A DNA stretch of 64,000 nt from Planctopirus ephydatiae. Lineage in GTDB: Bacteria > Planctomycetota > Planctomycetia > Planctomycetales > Planctomycetaceae. Below, piece after piece: positions 35,186-43,080 of this stretch (positions are counted from its first letter, which is position 1; each line of letters begins with the position of its first letter). The stretch covers positions 496,001 to 560,000 of the forward strand of contig NZ_CP036299.1 in NCBI RefSeq assembly GCF_007752345.1, in the 5' to 3' direction. Below the pieces are notes generated by a model. It was not told the origin of the DNA. It did not search any database and was given only the letters and a program-made list of their open reading frames with translations. The position numbers and the translations under genes are program-made.

Positions 35186-36172
35186 ATGCATGCGACGGAG
35201 TTTCTGGCTGATGCTCAACCGACGTTGCTGCCGGTGATCATTTGCGTGGGAACTCAATGGAAGCTGCGTCAGAATGTGCTGGCCCGGCTGGTTGACTTGG
35301 CATTGGGCGGAGACGATGCGTCGCTCACCAGGCTTACTGGTAAAACAGCAGAGTGGCCGAACGTCAAAGACGAACTTTCGATGGTTTCGATGTGGGGGGA
35401 CCGCCGCCTGATTGTCATCGAAGAGGCCGACGATTTCGTCTCGAAATATCGTGGCTCCATCGAGAAGTATTTCGAGCAGCCCGCCAAAAAATCGATACTC
35501 GTGCTGGAAGTGAAATCGCTCCCCAAAACCACGCGCATTGCCAAGCTTTGTGCCTCGAAAGGATTGGAAGTTGATTGCAGCGAACTCAAAGGGCCGGCAC
35601 TCAATAAGTGGCTGACCAATCTGGCCAAGGTTCAGTTTGGGAAGACACTCACGCGCGAGGCGCTCTCACTGCTGGTGGAACTTGTCGGTGAAGATCTCGG
35701 AACTTACGAGCAGGAACTCAGTAAGCTCTCTTCATACGCGGGAGCCAGAACACAGATTGAACTCGAAGATGTCCGCAGTATGGTGGGGGGGTGGACAACC
35801 GAAACCACCTGGTCAATGACCGATGCGGCACGAGATGGCCAGTTGGCACGCAGTCTCGAATGCCTGGAAGACCTGCTGCGAGCCAATGAAGCTCCCCAAA
35901 AGCTGCTGGGTGGGATTTCATTCGTTTATCGAAAGCTGGCGATTGCGGCCGAACTTTCGCGATCGATGCCATTACCTCAGGCGATGAAAGAGGCGGGTGT
36001 TTTTCCGCGCGATCAAGGAGCCGTAGAGGCTTATTTCCGCCGGATTGGCAGAGCACGGGCCGATCGACTCTACCAGATTCTTGTGGAGGCTGATCTGGGT
36101 CTTAAAGGTGGCAGCAAACTCCCGGAACGGATTCAGATGGAACGTCTCTTGATGCAGCTCTCAGGGAAGTAA
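35186..36172 (+). CDS. holA: DNA polymerase III subunit delta
   Basis: A 329-residue protein of the HolA family, the clamp-loader subunit that opens the beta sliding clamp. Start ATG 35186 is set by AGGAG 6 bases upstream; the frame is open to 35129, but that part does not match the family. Features are the early PVIICVGTQWKLRQNVL (the degenerate P-loop-like region of delta), FVSKYRGSIEKYFEQP, the ILVLEVKSLPKTTRIAK segment, and ELVGEDLGTYEQELSKLSSY with the conserved L-x2-E-L-x-K-L helix, followed by a helical C-terminal domain. It is divergent from the PQQ-propeller gene and ends just before palindromic repeat copy D. Confidence 0.87.
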   Translation: MHATEFLADAQPTLLPVIICVGTQWKLRQNVLARLVDLALGGDDASLTRLTGKTAEWPNVKDELSMVSMWGDRRLIVIEEADDFVSKYRGSIEKYFEQPAKKSILVLEVKSLPKTTRIAKLCASKGLEVDCSELKGPALNKWLTNLAKVQFGKTLTREALSLLVELVGEDLGTYEQELSKLSSYAGARTQIELEDVRSMVGGWTTETTWSMTDAARDGQLARSLECLEDLLRANEAPQKLLGGISFVYRKLAIAAELSRSMPLPQAMKEAGVFPRDQGAVEAYFRRIGRARADRLYQILVEADLGLKGGSKLPERIQMERLLMQLSGK

Positions 36173-36205
36173 TGTCCATCGCTGAAATCAATGACATTTG
36201 GAGAG

Positions 36206-36250
36206 TTTATTGAGCATGCTTGCTCAGAGCCGCAAGCATGGCACAGAAAG
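36206..36250 (+). repeat. REP-like palindromic repeat, copy D
   Basis: CATGCTTGC (36215-36223), loop TCAGAGCC, and GCAAGCATG (36232-36240), then GCACAG. The left flank GAGTTTATTGAG is shared with copy G. It lies between the convergent holA and lipoprotein genes. Confidence 0.85.
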
Positions 36251-36268
36251 CATGGGACAGGTTTGTCA

Positions 36269-37744
36269 TCAGCCCGCTTTTTTGCGTTTGGCACTGGCTG
36301 GCTGTTTGACATCCAGATCTTTCACGCGAAAAATTTCGTCTTCCTTGGCCAGAGTGAAGACCAGAGATTCTCCCGACGTGTTTTGCAAAGTGACCGTGCG
36401 AGTGCTTCCCTTGGGCTTCACACTGAGCAGGCGAACTTCACCAAAACGCTTTTTCAGGCTCTGAATTTCGTCTTCCGAGACGGCACCGTCTCGAATCTGT
36501 GCCAGCAAGCCATCGGCCTTTTCGCTGATCACGCCATCCAGCCCGGTGTATTGACCTGCCGCCACTGAGAGACAGATTTTCTGCACGGCATACTCGGCTG
36601 TCCCCAGAGGAAAGGTGGGTGCCTGAGGAATGCTGTTGGCAGGATTCTGGCCATCAGCACCAGGAATTGCTCCACCCGGATTTGCGCCACCGGGGTTGGC
36701 AGGATTATTTCCTTCACCAGCCGGTGGAAGGCCGGCTGGTGCATTGGCCATTTCGCCATGACCATTAGGAGTTTGTGGCCTGGGGATGTTATTCCCTCCC
36801 GGGGCCTGGCCTTCGGGAGCATGACCTGGCGGAGTAGCGGCCTGTTCCGGGAGTGGCATGGGGACAGGTGTCTCGCTTCCATGACCTGCCGGTGTTGATG
36901 GAGGGTTTGCCACAGGAGCAGCATGTGGGGCTGGAGCTGCCGACTCATTGTGTCCGCCGGAAGGGGTGCCGGGGGAAGCTTGAGCGAGTTGCATCTCGGG
37001 AGCACCATGCTCTGCCTGAGGCGTTCCATGAGCGGGAGCTGAATTGGTGGACACGGCGACAGCCTGATTCCCCGAAACCGGGCCACGAGAGGCCAGGGTA
37101 TCTGGTGTTGAAGGAACCTGAGCAATGCGCCAGGTGCCTCCTTGCCGCACAAAATTCAGTGGCTCACGATACTTCTTGCCGTCGACGGTATAGCGGGCTT
37201 CAGCCGTACAACGATCACCGTCGTATTTGATACTGGCCAACGTCGTCTTCGGATCCTGGCCGATGCGGGAGAACGACGCCAGAGCGGCCGCTCCACCGGG
37301 ATTCTGTTTTTGCAGGCGATAACTGAAACCCAGCACTTCGACCAGGCACTGGTATCGATCTGTGAGTCGATCGACAATTTGGGTATTGGAAGTTCCGGGA
37401 TCTAACTTCTGGAGATCGACGCCGTACTTCTTGAAGATGTCGATAAACTCCCTGCCTGGCCCGGTCATGCCGAGAATCGCGATCTGTGGCCTGAGCGCCC
37501 GCAGCATGGTATCGAGCGTGTTGTTGACGGTTTCTGTCGACAGACTGTCTACGACCATCTGAAAGTTTTCACTGCGGACACCATTAACGAGCTTCTGGTA
37601 GGCTCCATTCGGTGACTCCCTCGTGGAGCAGCCTGAAGTCATCAGTCCCGACATCAAGGCCAGGAACATTCCCAGACAGGTGTGGATTGAAGGCCGATTT
37701 CCAAGACGACTTCGAAGTCTCGGGAGAGTGCGCGGGCCCATCAT
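36269..37744 (-). CDS. predicted lipoprotein with Pro/Gly/Ala-rich linker
   Basis: A 491-residue exported protein. A basic N-terminus and hydrophobic stretch (GMFLALMSGLMTSGC) end at a lipobox-like Cys near residue 39, so a lipid-anchored form is likely. Residues 40-205 form a globular domain (NGAYQKLVNGVRSENFQMVVD, GGTWRIAQVP near its end), which resembles a stress-type or NTF2-like loss domain but is not recognised. About 160 residues of Pro/Ala/Gly/His-rich low complexity follow, then a C-terminal globular part (TAEYAVQKICLSVAAGQYTG, DEIFRVKDLDVK) of about 130 residues. The two folded ends share a W/F-R-I-x-D-like closing motif and may be duplicated. No enzyme motif is seen. Confidence 0.75.
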   Translation of the reverse strand: MMGPRTLPRLRSRLGNRPSIHTCLGMFLALMSGLMTSGCSTRESPNGAYQKLVNGVRSENFQMVVDSLSTETVNNTLDTMLRALRPQIAILGMTGPGREFIDIFKKYGVDLQKLDPGTSNTQIVDRLTDRYQCLVEVLGFSYRLQKQNPGGAAALASFSRIGQDPKTTLASIKYDGDRCTAEARYTVDGKKYREPLNFVRQGGTWRIAQVPSTPDTLASRGPVSGNQAVAVSTNSAPAHGTPQAEHGAPEMQLAQASPGTPSGGHNESAAPAPHAAPVANPPSTPAGHGSETPVPMPLPEQAATPPGHAPEGQAPGGNNIPRPQTPNGHGEMANAPAGLPPAGEGNNPANPGGANPGGAIPGADGQNPANSIPQAPTFPLGTAEYAVQKICLSVAAGQYTGLDGVISEKADGLLAQIRDGAVSEDEIQSLKKRFGEVRLLSVKPKGSTRTVTLQNTSGESLVFTLAKEDEIFRVKDLDVKQPASAKRKKAG

Positions 37745-37820
37745 ATGAGTGTTCCGAATTGATCAGACGGGTTTTGCTGAATCCAAGTCACAGGATCCGT
37801 GCCAAGAAAGGAGAATTGCG

Positions 37821-37859
37821 ATGAAATGCTCTGCAAATATGCAGATTCTTCGATGTTAA
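37821..37859 (+). CDS. possible 12-residue leader peptide
   Basis: AAAGGAG at 37807-37813, 7 bases before the ATG, precedes a 12-codon frame encoding MKCSANMQILRC, which ends at TAA 37857-37859. The ribosome binding site is better than that of most genes in the window. An inverted repeat CTGCA-AATA-TGCAG lies within the frame (37831-37844). It may be a chance sequence; there is no following gene for 300 bp. Confidence 0.2.
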   Translation: MKCSANMQILRC

Positions 37860-38068
37860 AGCAAGAGGCAACTTTCCTCGATTTTGCGACGAGCAACGTG
37901 GTCTCAACTTAAACTTGCAAAGACCAATCATCTGGCAAGCGTTTTGAAGTCGTTGCTCAGGTGCTCAGGGTAACCTGTGGTCTGGATGCATGCCTTGCTA
38001 TAGTCTGCATCAACTGATTTCTCAGAGTTAAGTCTCACGCGAGACATTTCGCATGAAGTAACAGCATG

Positions 38069-38120
38069 GTGTTGGTTGAGAAGACATGCTTGCCCGGAGC
38101 TGCAAGCATGGCACACAGCC
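38069..38120 (+). repeat. REP-like palindromic repeat, copy E
   Basis: GTGTTGGTTGAGAAGA leads to CATGCTTGC (38085-38093), loop CCGGAGCT, GCAAGCATG (38102-38110) and GCACACAG. It gives a clear consensus with copy F. It lies in a divergent gap. Confidence 0.88.
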
Positions 38121-38176
38121 AGAATTGACCTTTCCAGCTGAACGATAGCAGCTTGCCACTGAAGGATCGCCGGCTC

Positions 38177-39094
38177 ATGGGCTCGAAGCCACTTCTGACT
38201 GGATTGCCGACACGAACTTCGAAATCTGTGGGTGTGAAACTCGCGATTTTTCTGCCGTGGTTTCTGCTGGTGGCGCTTTTGCTCGGTTGGGGAAGTAACC
38301 GGGTGCCTGCCGATCTCCATCAGCCAGTCGCGATCCTCCCGCCACCTGCCAGGGAAGATCTTTCTCCACCAGCGGTCGATCGGCCACAAAGCGTCTCCAC
38401 TGGTCAGCCGATTCTCTTTGAAGTGGCCACATTCAATCTGCATCGTGGCAAAGGAGGTGATCAACCGGCGAGGATCGATGGCTTTCGCCAGCTGCTCGAT
38501 GGCTGTGACATCATTGCTTTGCAGGAAGATGTGCTGGTCAATGGAAAAACGTTCTCGCGCCAGTTGGGGGTATCAATGGGTCTGTGGGCCATCGAATTTC
38601 CCACAGAGCTTCAATGGGGCCAGGTGAATGGCGGGAATGGTGTGCTGCTCAGCCGCCCTCCTGGCAATATCGCGACGATTCCACTCCCTAATGCGAAAGG
38701 TAAAGCCTTCCGACAGATCGCACTGATCCCCGTCGACCTGGGTGAAGTTCGCCTGACAGTTCTCGCTACGCATCTCGACAGTACGACGGATCGACCCGCA
38801 CAATGGCCGATTCTCATCGAGATGTGGAAGTCACTTGCACCCCCTTGCATCCTGCTGGGAGATTTAAACACACGTCCCGACGATCCCTTGATGAAGCCGT
38901 TGTTTGCTGTGGAAGGAACAGAAGATCCGCTCGAGATTGTCGCCAGAAGAAACGGCAGCACTCAGGCCGCTCATATCGACTGGATTTTGACCCGCGGCCT
39001 GAAAACGATCTCAGCCGAAGTCATTCCGACCAAGCTTTCCGATCACCCTGTCGTTCGTGCCAGGCTGGAATGGCCTGAAGAGCCGAAGCGATAA
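38177..39094 (+). CDS. endonuclease/exonuclease/phosphatase (EEP) family protein
   Basis: A 305-residue protein from ATG 38177 (an upstream TTG at 38153 is unlikely). One hydrophobic helix at about residues 20-38 (LAIFLPWFLLVALLLGW) anchors it or serves as an uncleaved signal. The EEP domain has VATFNLHRGKGGDQ, IIALQEDVLVNG with catalytic Glu, LLGDLNTRPDDP, AAHIDWILTRG and a closing SDHPVVRARL with the Asp-His pair. It should hydrolyse a phosphoester at the outer face of the membrane; the substrate is unknown. It is shorter than the EEP protein at 14655 and carries one membrane helix instead of three. Confidence 0.85.
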   Translation: MGSKPLLTGLPTRTSKSVGVKLAIFLPWFLLVALLLGWGSNRVPADLHQPVAILPPPAREDLSPPAVDRPQSVSTGQPILFEVATFNLHRGKGGDQPARIDGFRQLLDGCDIIALQEDVLVNGKTFSRQLGVSMGLWAIEFPTELQWGQVNGGNGVLLSRPPGNIATIPLPNAKGKAFRQIALIPVDLGEVRLTVLATHLDSTTDRPAQWPILIEMWKSLAPPCILLGDLNTRPDDPLMKPLFAVEGTEDPLEIVARRNGSTQAAHIDWILTRGLKTISAEVIPTKLSDHPVVRARLEWPEEPKR

Positions 39095-39120
39095 ATCGCT
39101 TTTAATGACAATATAGCGAA

Positions 39121-39175
39121 GTGTTGGTTGAAGAAGGCATGCTTGCCCAGAGCTGCAAGCATGGCACATAGCACA
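39121..39175 (+). repeat. REP-like palindromic repeat, copy F
   Basis: GTGTTGGTTGAAGAAGG leads to CATGCTTGC (39138-39146), loop CCAGAGCT, GCAAGCATG (39155-39163) and GCACATAG. It begins 27 bp after the EEP stop codon. Confidence 0.88.
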
Positions 39176-39531
39176 GTGCCTGAGCCATTAGTCGGCCGAT
39201 TTCTGACTCGAAGATTCCTTAGAATCGTTACATCCGGTGTGCAGGTTGCATCCAGCAAGAGTGGAATTCCGCAGATTTTGCCGATGCCTGCCAACCACCT
39301 CTCCGATACTTAGCGATGAAAGAACAGTCTGTATCACTCAGGAAGGTTCCATTTTCCTGCGTATGAGTCTGACCTGCTGCCTGCCTTCCCCGCTCAAGCC
39401 TGAATGACGTTCGTTATCAGCAGGCTTCAGCGAACCATCACCTGATGTTGACCGTTTTGAATGGAATTGATGCCTTGAATTGTGCAGGCCCCGCAACCTG
39501 TTCAATAACCTTGGCATCAAGTCCACCCACT

Positions 39532-39579
39532 GCCATCGTCATCCTTTCCCCCTCAGGATGGCGATGGCGGTCTTTTTTT
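39532..39579 (+). terminator. intrinsic terminator with no gene directly upstream
   Basis: GCCATCGTCATCC (39532-39544) and GGATGGCGATGGC (39556-39568) form a 13-bp stem with a single T-G wobble. GGTC and seven T follow. The nearest plus-strand stop codon is 440 bp upstream, and repeat copy F lies between. Confidence 0.75.
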
Positions 39580-39790
39580 GCGAGCCGTGCAAAGTTACTC
39601 TGATTGTTGCTATGGCAATCATCTGGCCTGAAGCTCATCACCACCGGGGATGTTGTTCAACGGCGGATTGCCAGGCCTTCGATCGGAAGGAGAAGTGCAC
39701 CAATTGCAAACGCATGATCAATCCCTCAGCGCGATGAATCGCAGTGTCCCACAGGACGGCTCGACAAGAGGGCATGACCTCGGTGTCACG

Positions 39791-42700
39791 ATGGCGAAAG
39801 CACGCCTGGCCTGCTCGAGCCTCGTGTGGCTGGCCATGATCTGTGGTTTCCAATGGTTGGCCCTGCAGCCATCACTGGCACAGCCACCTGCCAATTCAGC
39901 AGACCTGAGTGATTTTAATAACGGCGTGGGATTGTACCGTCAGAGTCGTTGGGGAGATGCTGTCGAATCCTTTCGTCAATTCATCAAAGCCAACCCTCAA
40001 AGTCCGCGAGTTCCAGAATCGCAAATCTACATTGGCCTGGCTCTCATCAACCAGCAGAACTATGTCGAGGCCCGGTCCGTCCTGCGGGAGTTTCTTAAAA
40101 ACTTCCCCGAAAACAGCAACGTCGCTCAGGCACGTTACCGGGTGGCGGAATGCAGTTTTCTGCTCAACGATTTCCCGGCTGCGAAGCAGGAACTTCAAAG
40201 CTATCTCGAAAAGTATCCCCAGGATGCCCTGGCACCAAGGGCACTTGCTTATCTGGGAGATGTGCAGCTCCAACTCAAAGACCCGCAAGCTGCGATCACC
40301 ACCTTCGAGGAAGCCCGTAAGCGTTTCCCCGCTGGTGCCCTCGCGGATGACATCGAGTATGGACTGGCACAGGCCTATTCAGCGGCTGGCAAAACCGTAG
40401 AAGGACAAAAGCTTCTCGATGCCATTGCCGCCAGGCAGAATCATCCTCATGCGGCTGATGCTTTACTGCTGCTGGGAAATCAAGCCTCGACAGCCAAGGA
40501 TTATCCGGTTGCCATTCGCCAGTTTGAATTGCTGGCCGAGCGATATCCTCAAAGCCCGCTTGCAGAGACAGCATTCACCAACCGCGGCTATGCGCTCTTT
40601 CAGACCGGTCAGTTTGATGCCGCAGCCACGCAGTTTGAAAAACTTGCCGCTCAGTTGGAAAAGACGTCATCGGCATGGACGCCTCAGCAGAAGCAACAGG
40701 CGGCGAGCTATCTGTACTGGCAAGGGTTGAGCCAGAAAAATGGCAATCAACTGGAAGCTGCCCTGGGTACTTTTGCAAAGAGCTTTGACCTGGCTGGTGG
40801 ATCGCCAATCGCGGAAGGCGTGTTGTATCAGCAGGCACTCACCGCCAGGCAACTGGGGCAAACACAAAAGGGAGAGGCTCTGGCACTCCAGCTTGTGGAG
40901 AAGTGGCCGCAAAGTGATTCCGCCGATGATGCGTTGCTGATGGTGATTGATCTCTCGCTGGATCGTCAGGATGCCGCCAAGACACAGAGTTTGATCGCGC
41001 AGTTTCGCAAGTCCTTCCCGGAGAGCTCACTGAAATGGCATGTTCGACTTCTGGAAGGTCGCCGGGATCTTGAAGAAGGGACCCGCACGAGCAATGTGGA
41101 AGCTCTCCAGCGGGCTCAAGTGGCCTTTGAAGAAACGCTTCAAGGGGCTACATCGATCGAACTGAAAGATCAGGCCAGATACTTTTCAGGACTCGTTCTG
41201 CAACTGCAGGGCAAACTTCCCGAAGCGCGGGAAACGATTGCCCCTCTGGTGACACAGATCAATCCACAAAGTGTTCGCCCGGAGATTATCGAATCACTCG
41301 TGATCGAGATGTCAGCCCTCTTCAGCCTTGGCGACTTTGAAGCCAGTGCTGCGGTCGCGGGTAAATACCTGAGCATGTTCCCTCAGGCAACTCAGCGAAG
41401 GCGGGCCTATGCGCTGCAAGGCCTGGCATTCGCCAAAGCTCAACAGTGGGCCAGGGCCGAAGAGGTGATCAAGCAGTTTGAAGCCGAGTTTCCTGGTGAT
41501 CCTGCAGTCGCTGCGGCTTTGATGGATCAGGCCGAAGTGGCAGAATCCGCCAAACAATGGCCAGTCGCTCTCGCTGACTTCGAGAAACTGAAGCGACTGG
41601 CCATGGGCACGACCAATGAACCATTTGCGTGGCGAGGAACAGGCTGGTCGAGATTTCGCCTGGGCGATTACAAACTGGCTGCGGAAGAGTTTGGCCAGTT
41701 ATCGACAAAATTCCCGCAGCATCCGCTTCAGGCCGAGGCGATGTATTACGAAGGTGAATCGTGGCTACTGGCGAAAGAGACCGAGAAAGCACTCAAGGTC
41801 TTTCAACAGGCTTTTGATCGCTTCACGCCCAAAGAAACCGCCGGCCCCAAAGAGGAATTGAAAGCCCCGGTGCTCTTTGGATATCGCTCGGGCCTGATGA
41901 TCGCCCGTACTCTCGAACAGACCGGGCGACTTGAACAGGCTGATCAGGCGTACGAAACCTTGCTCAAGAAGTTTCCCAAAGCGGAAGTGTTTGACCAGTT
42001 ACTCAATGAATGGGCTCTGATCAATTATGAGGCGGGTCGATTTGAGCAGGCCGACAAGATTTTTGCGCGCTTAGTCGCTGAATGTCCGCAAAGCCCACTG
42101 GCTGACAACGCGAAGCTGAGCCTGGCTGAGAGCGATTTGATCCAAGGCGAATTTACCCGCGCGAGAAAATCACTCGAAGAACTGCTGCAAAGTGATCAGG
42201 CCGATGTCAGTGTTAAAGAGCGGGCTCTTTATCAACTGGTCGTGCTCGCCATCGAACAGCAGCGGTGGGATGACGTCAAAAAACTGGGTGGTCAGTTTGT
42301 GGCAACCTATCCGGAAAGCCCACAGAAACTGCAAGTCGCAGTGGCTCTGGCTGAATCTCAACTGGCCACCGATCTCAGTGTGGAAACTGCCACCGCGTTA
42401 CTTCCACAACTCGATACCCTGCGCGACACCATTCGTATTGCGAGAAAACAGGGCGAAATCGAAGACTGGCATGGCAGGCCCTGGGTGCTCTGGGCCGAAG
42501 CCCGGTTACGCCATCGCAACTATGAAGGTCTGACAGACGCTGCGGAAGAACTGGATGGCTGGCAACCACCCGGACCTGCCCGCTGGCAGATTCGTGAAGT
42601 TCTTGGCCGAGCCTACAAACAGCAAGCCAAGTTTGATGAAGCCCGTGCGGCTTTTCAAATCGTGACCAAGGACCCGCAAAGCCAGCAGACGGAACTCGCT

Positions 42701-42967
42701 GCCAAAGCCCAGTTTCTGCTAGCAGAGACCTACTTTCTCCAGGAAAACTGGAAGCAGGCATTCCTCGAATATCAGAAGGTCTATTCCAATTACGCGTTCC
42801 CAGAATGGCAGGCGGCCGGTTTACTTCAGGCGGCCAAATGCGACGAACAGCGCAGCCAGTGGAAGGAAGCCATTGCGACTTACGAGCGGCTGCTCCGCGA
42901 GTTTCCCAAGGTCAGTTACGCTGCGGAAGCCAAAGAGCGGCTGGAAGCCGCTCGCAAACGCAATTGA
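39791..42967 (+). CDS. large exported tetratricopeptide repeat protein
   Basis: A protein of about 1058 residues made almost wholly of TPR-type helical repeats. I choose ATG 39791 because it gives a normal signal peptide (MAKARLACSS, hydrophobic core SLVWLAMICGFQWLAL, cleavage near SLAQ-PP); ATG 39734 and the frame start at 39650 would place extra residues before it. The repeats have the YbgF/BamD-like form with A-x3-F-x3-L-x3-P-x-S-P-x-A, for example FNNGVGLYRQSRWGDAVESF at the start and AIATYERLLREFPKVSYAAE at the end. It is probably a periplasmic or envelope scaffold. No catalytic domain is present. The gene is alone, with the Hsp70 gene converging from the right. Confidence 0.85.
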   Translation: MAKARLACSSLVWLAMICGFQWLALQPSLAQPPANSADLSDFNNGVGLYRQSRWGDAVESFRQFIKANPQSPRVPESQIYIGLALINQQNYVEARSVLREFLKNFPENSNVAQARYRVAECSFLLNDFPAAKQELQSYLEKYPQDALAPRALAYLGDVQLQLKDPQAAITTFEEARKRFPAGALADDIEYGLAQAYSAAGKTVEGQKLLDAIAARQNHPHAADALLLLGNQASTAKDYPVAIRQFELLAERYPQSPLAETAFTNRGYALFQTGQFDAAATQFEKLAAQLEKTSSAWTPQQKQQAASYLYWQGLSQKNGNQLEAALGTFAKSFDLAGGSPIAEGVLYQQALTARQLGQTQKGEALALQLVEKWPQSDSADDALLMVIDLSLDRQDAAKTQSLIAQFRKSFPESSLKWHVRLLEGRRDLEEGTRTSNVEALQRAQVAFEETLQGATSIELKDQARYFSGLVLQLQGKLPEARETIAPLVTQINPQSVRPEIIESLVIEMSALFSLGDFEASAAVAGKYLSMFPQATQRRRAYALQGLAFAKAQQWARAEEVIKQFEAEFPGDPAVAAALMDQAEVAESAKQWPVALADFEKLKRLAMGTTNEPFAWRGTGWSRFRLGDYKLAAEEFGQLSTKFPQHPLQAEAMYYEGESWLLAKETEKALKVFQQAFDRFTPKETAGPKEELKAPVLFGYRSGLMIARTLEQTGRLEQADQAYETLLKKFPKAEVFDQLLNEWALINYEAGRFEQADKIFARLVAECPQSPLADNAKLSLAESDLIQGEFTRARKSLEELLQSDQADVSVKERALYQLVVLAIEQQRWDDVKKLGGQFVATYPESPQKLQVAVALAESQLATDLSVETATALLPQLDTLRDTIRIARKQGEIEDWHGRPWVLWAEARLRHRNYEGLTDAAEELDGWQPPGPARWQIREVLGRAYKQQAKFDEARAAFQIVTKDPQSQQTELAAKAQFLLAETYFLQENWKQAFLEYQKVYSNYAFPEWQAAGLLQAAKCDEQRSQWKEAIATYERLLREFPKVSYAAEAKERLEAARKRN

Positions 42968-43080
42968 GCCGATGTTTCTCAGCAGCCAGCAGCACGAGCC
43001 AGATAGCAGTCGGTCAGCCTGCCTGCGGGATGCATGATCGATGTCATCCCCCAGCAGATTTCATAACGACGCAGATCGAG

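Larger units (their letters stand above)
37745..38176. other. divergent intergenic region with a palindromic repeat
   Basis: This 432-bp gap lies between the minus-strand lipoprotein gene and the plus-strand EEP gene. It contains repeat copy E and a 12-codon mini-ORF with a strong ribosome binding site at 37821. No other signal was seen. Confidence 0.5.
39095..39790. other. intergenic region with repeat and orphan terminator
   Basis: This 696-bp gap between two plus-strand genes holds repeat copy F and a strong intrinsic terminator (39532-39579). No supported protein gene lies between the upstream stop and this terminator. The right end may be coding if the TPR gene starts at 39734. Confidence 0.5.

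Noticed and set aside
37928-38464. 178-codon minus-strand open frame across repeat copy E
   Set aside because: It overlaps the EEP gene in antisense, and its middle (VCHACSSGQACLLNQHHA) is the translated palindromic repeat, not a protein family.
39365-39440. Possible signal recognition particle RNA on the minus strand
   Set aside because: GGAAGG and GCAGCAGGTCAG segments are present, but in the wrong order for the SRP Alu/S-domain loop; no full structure could be drawn.
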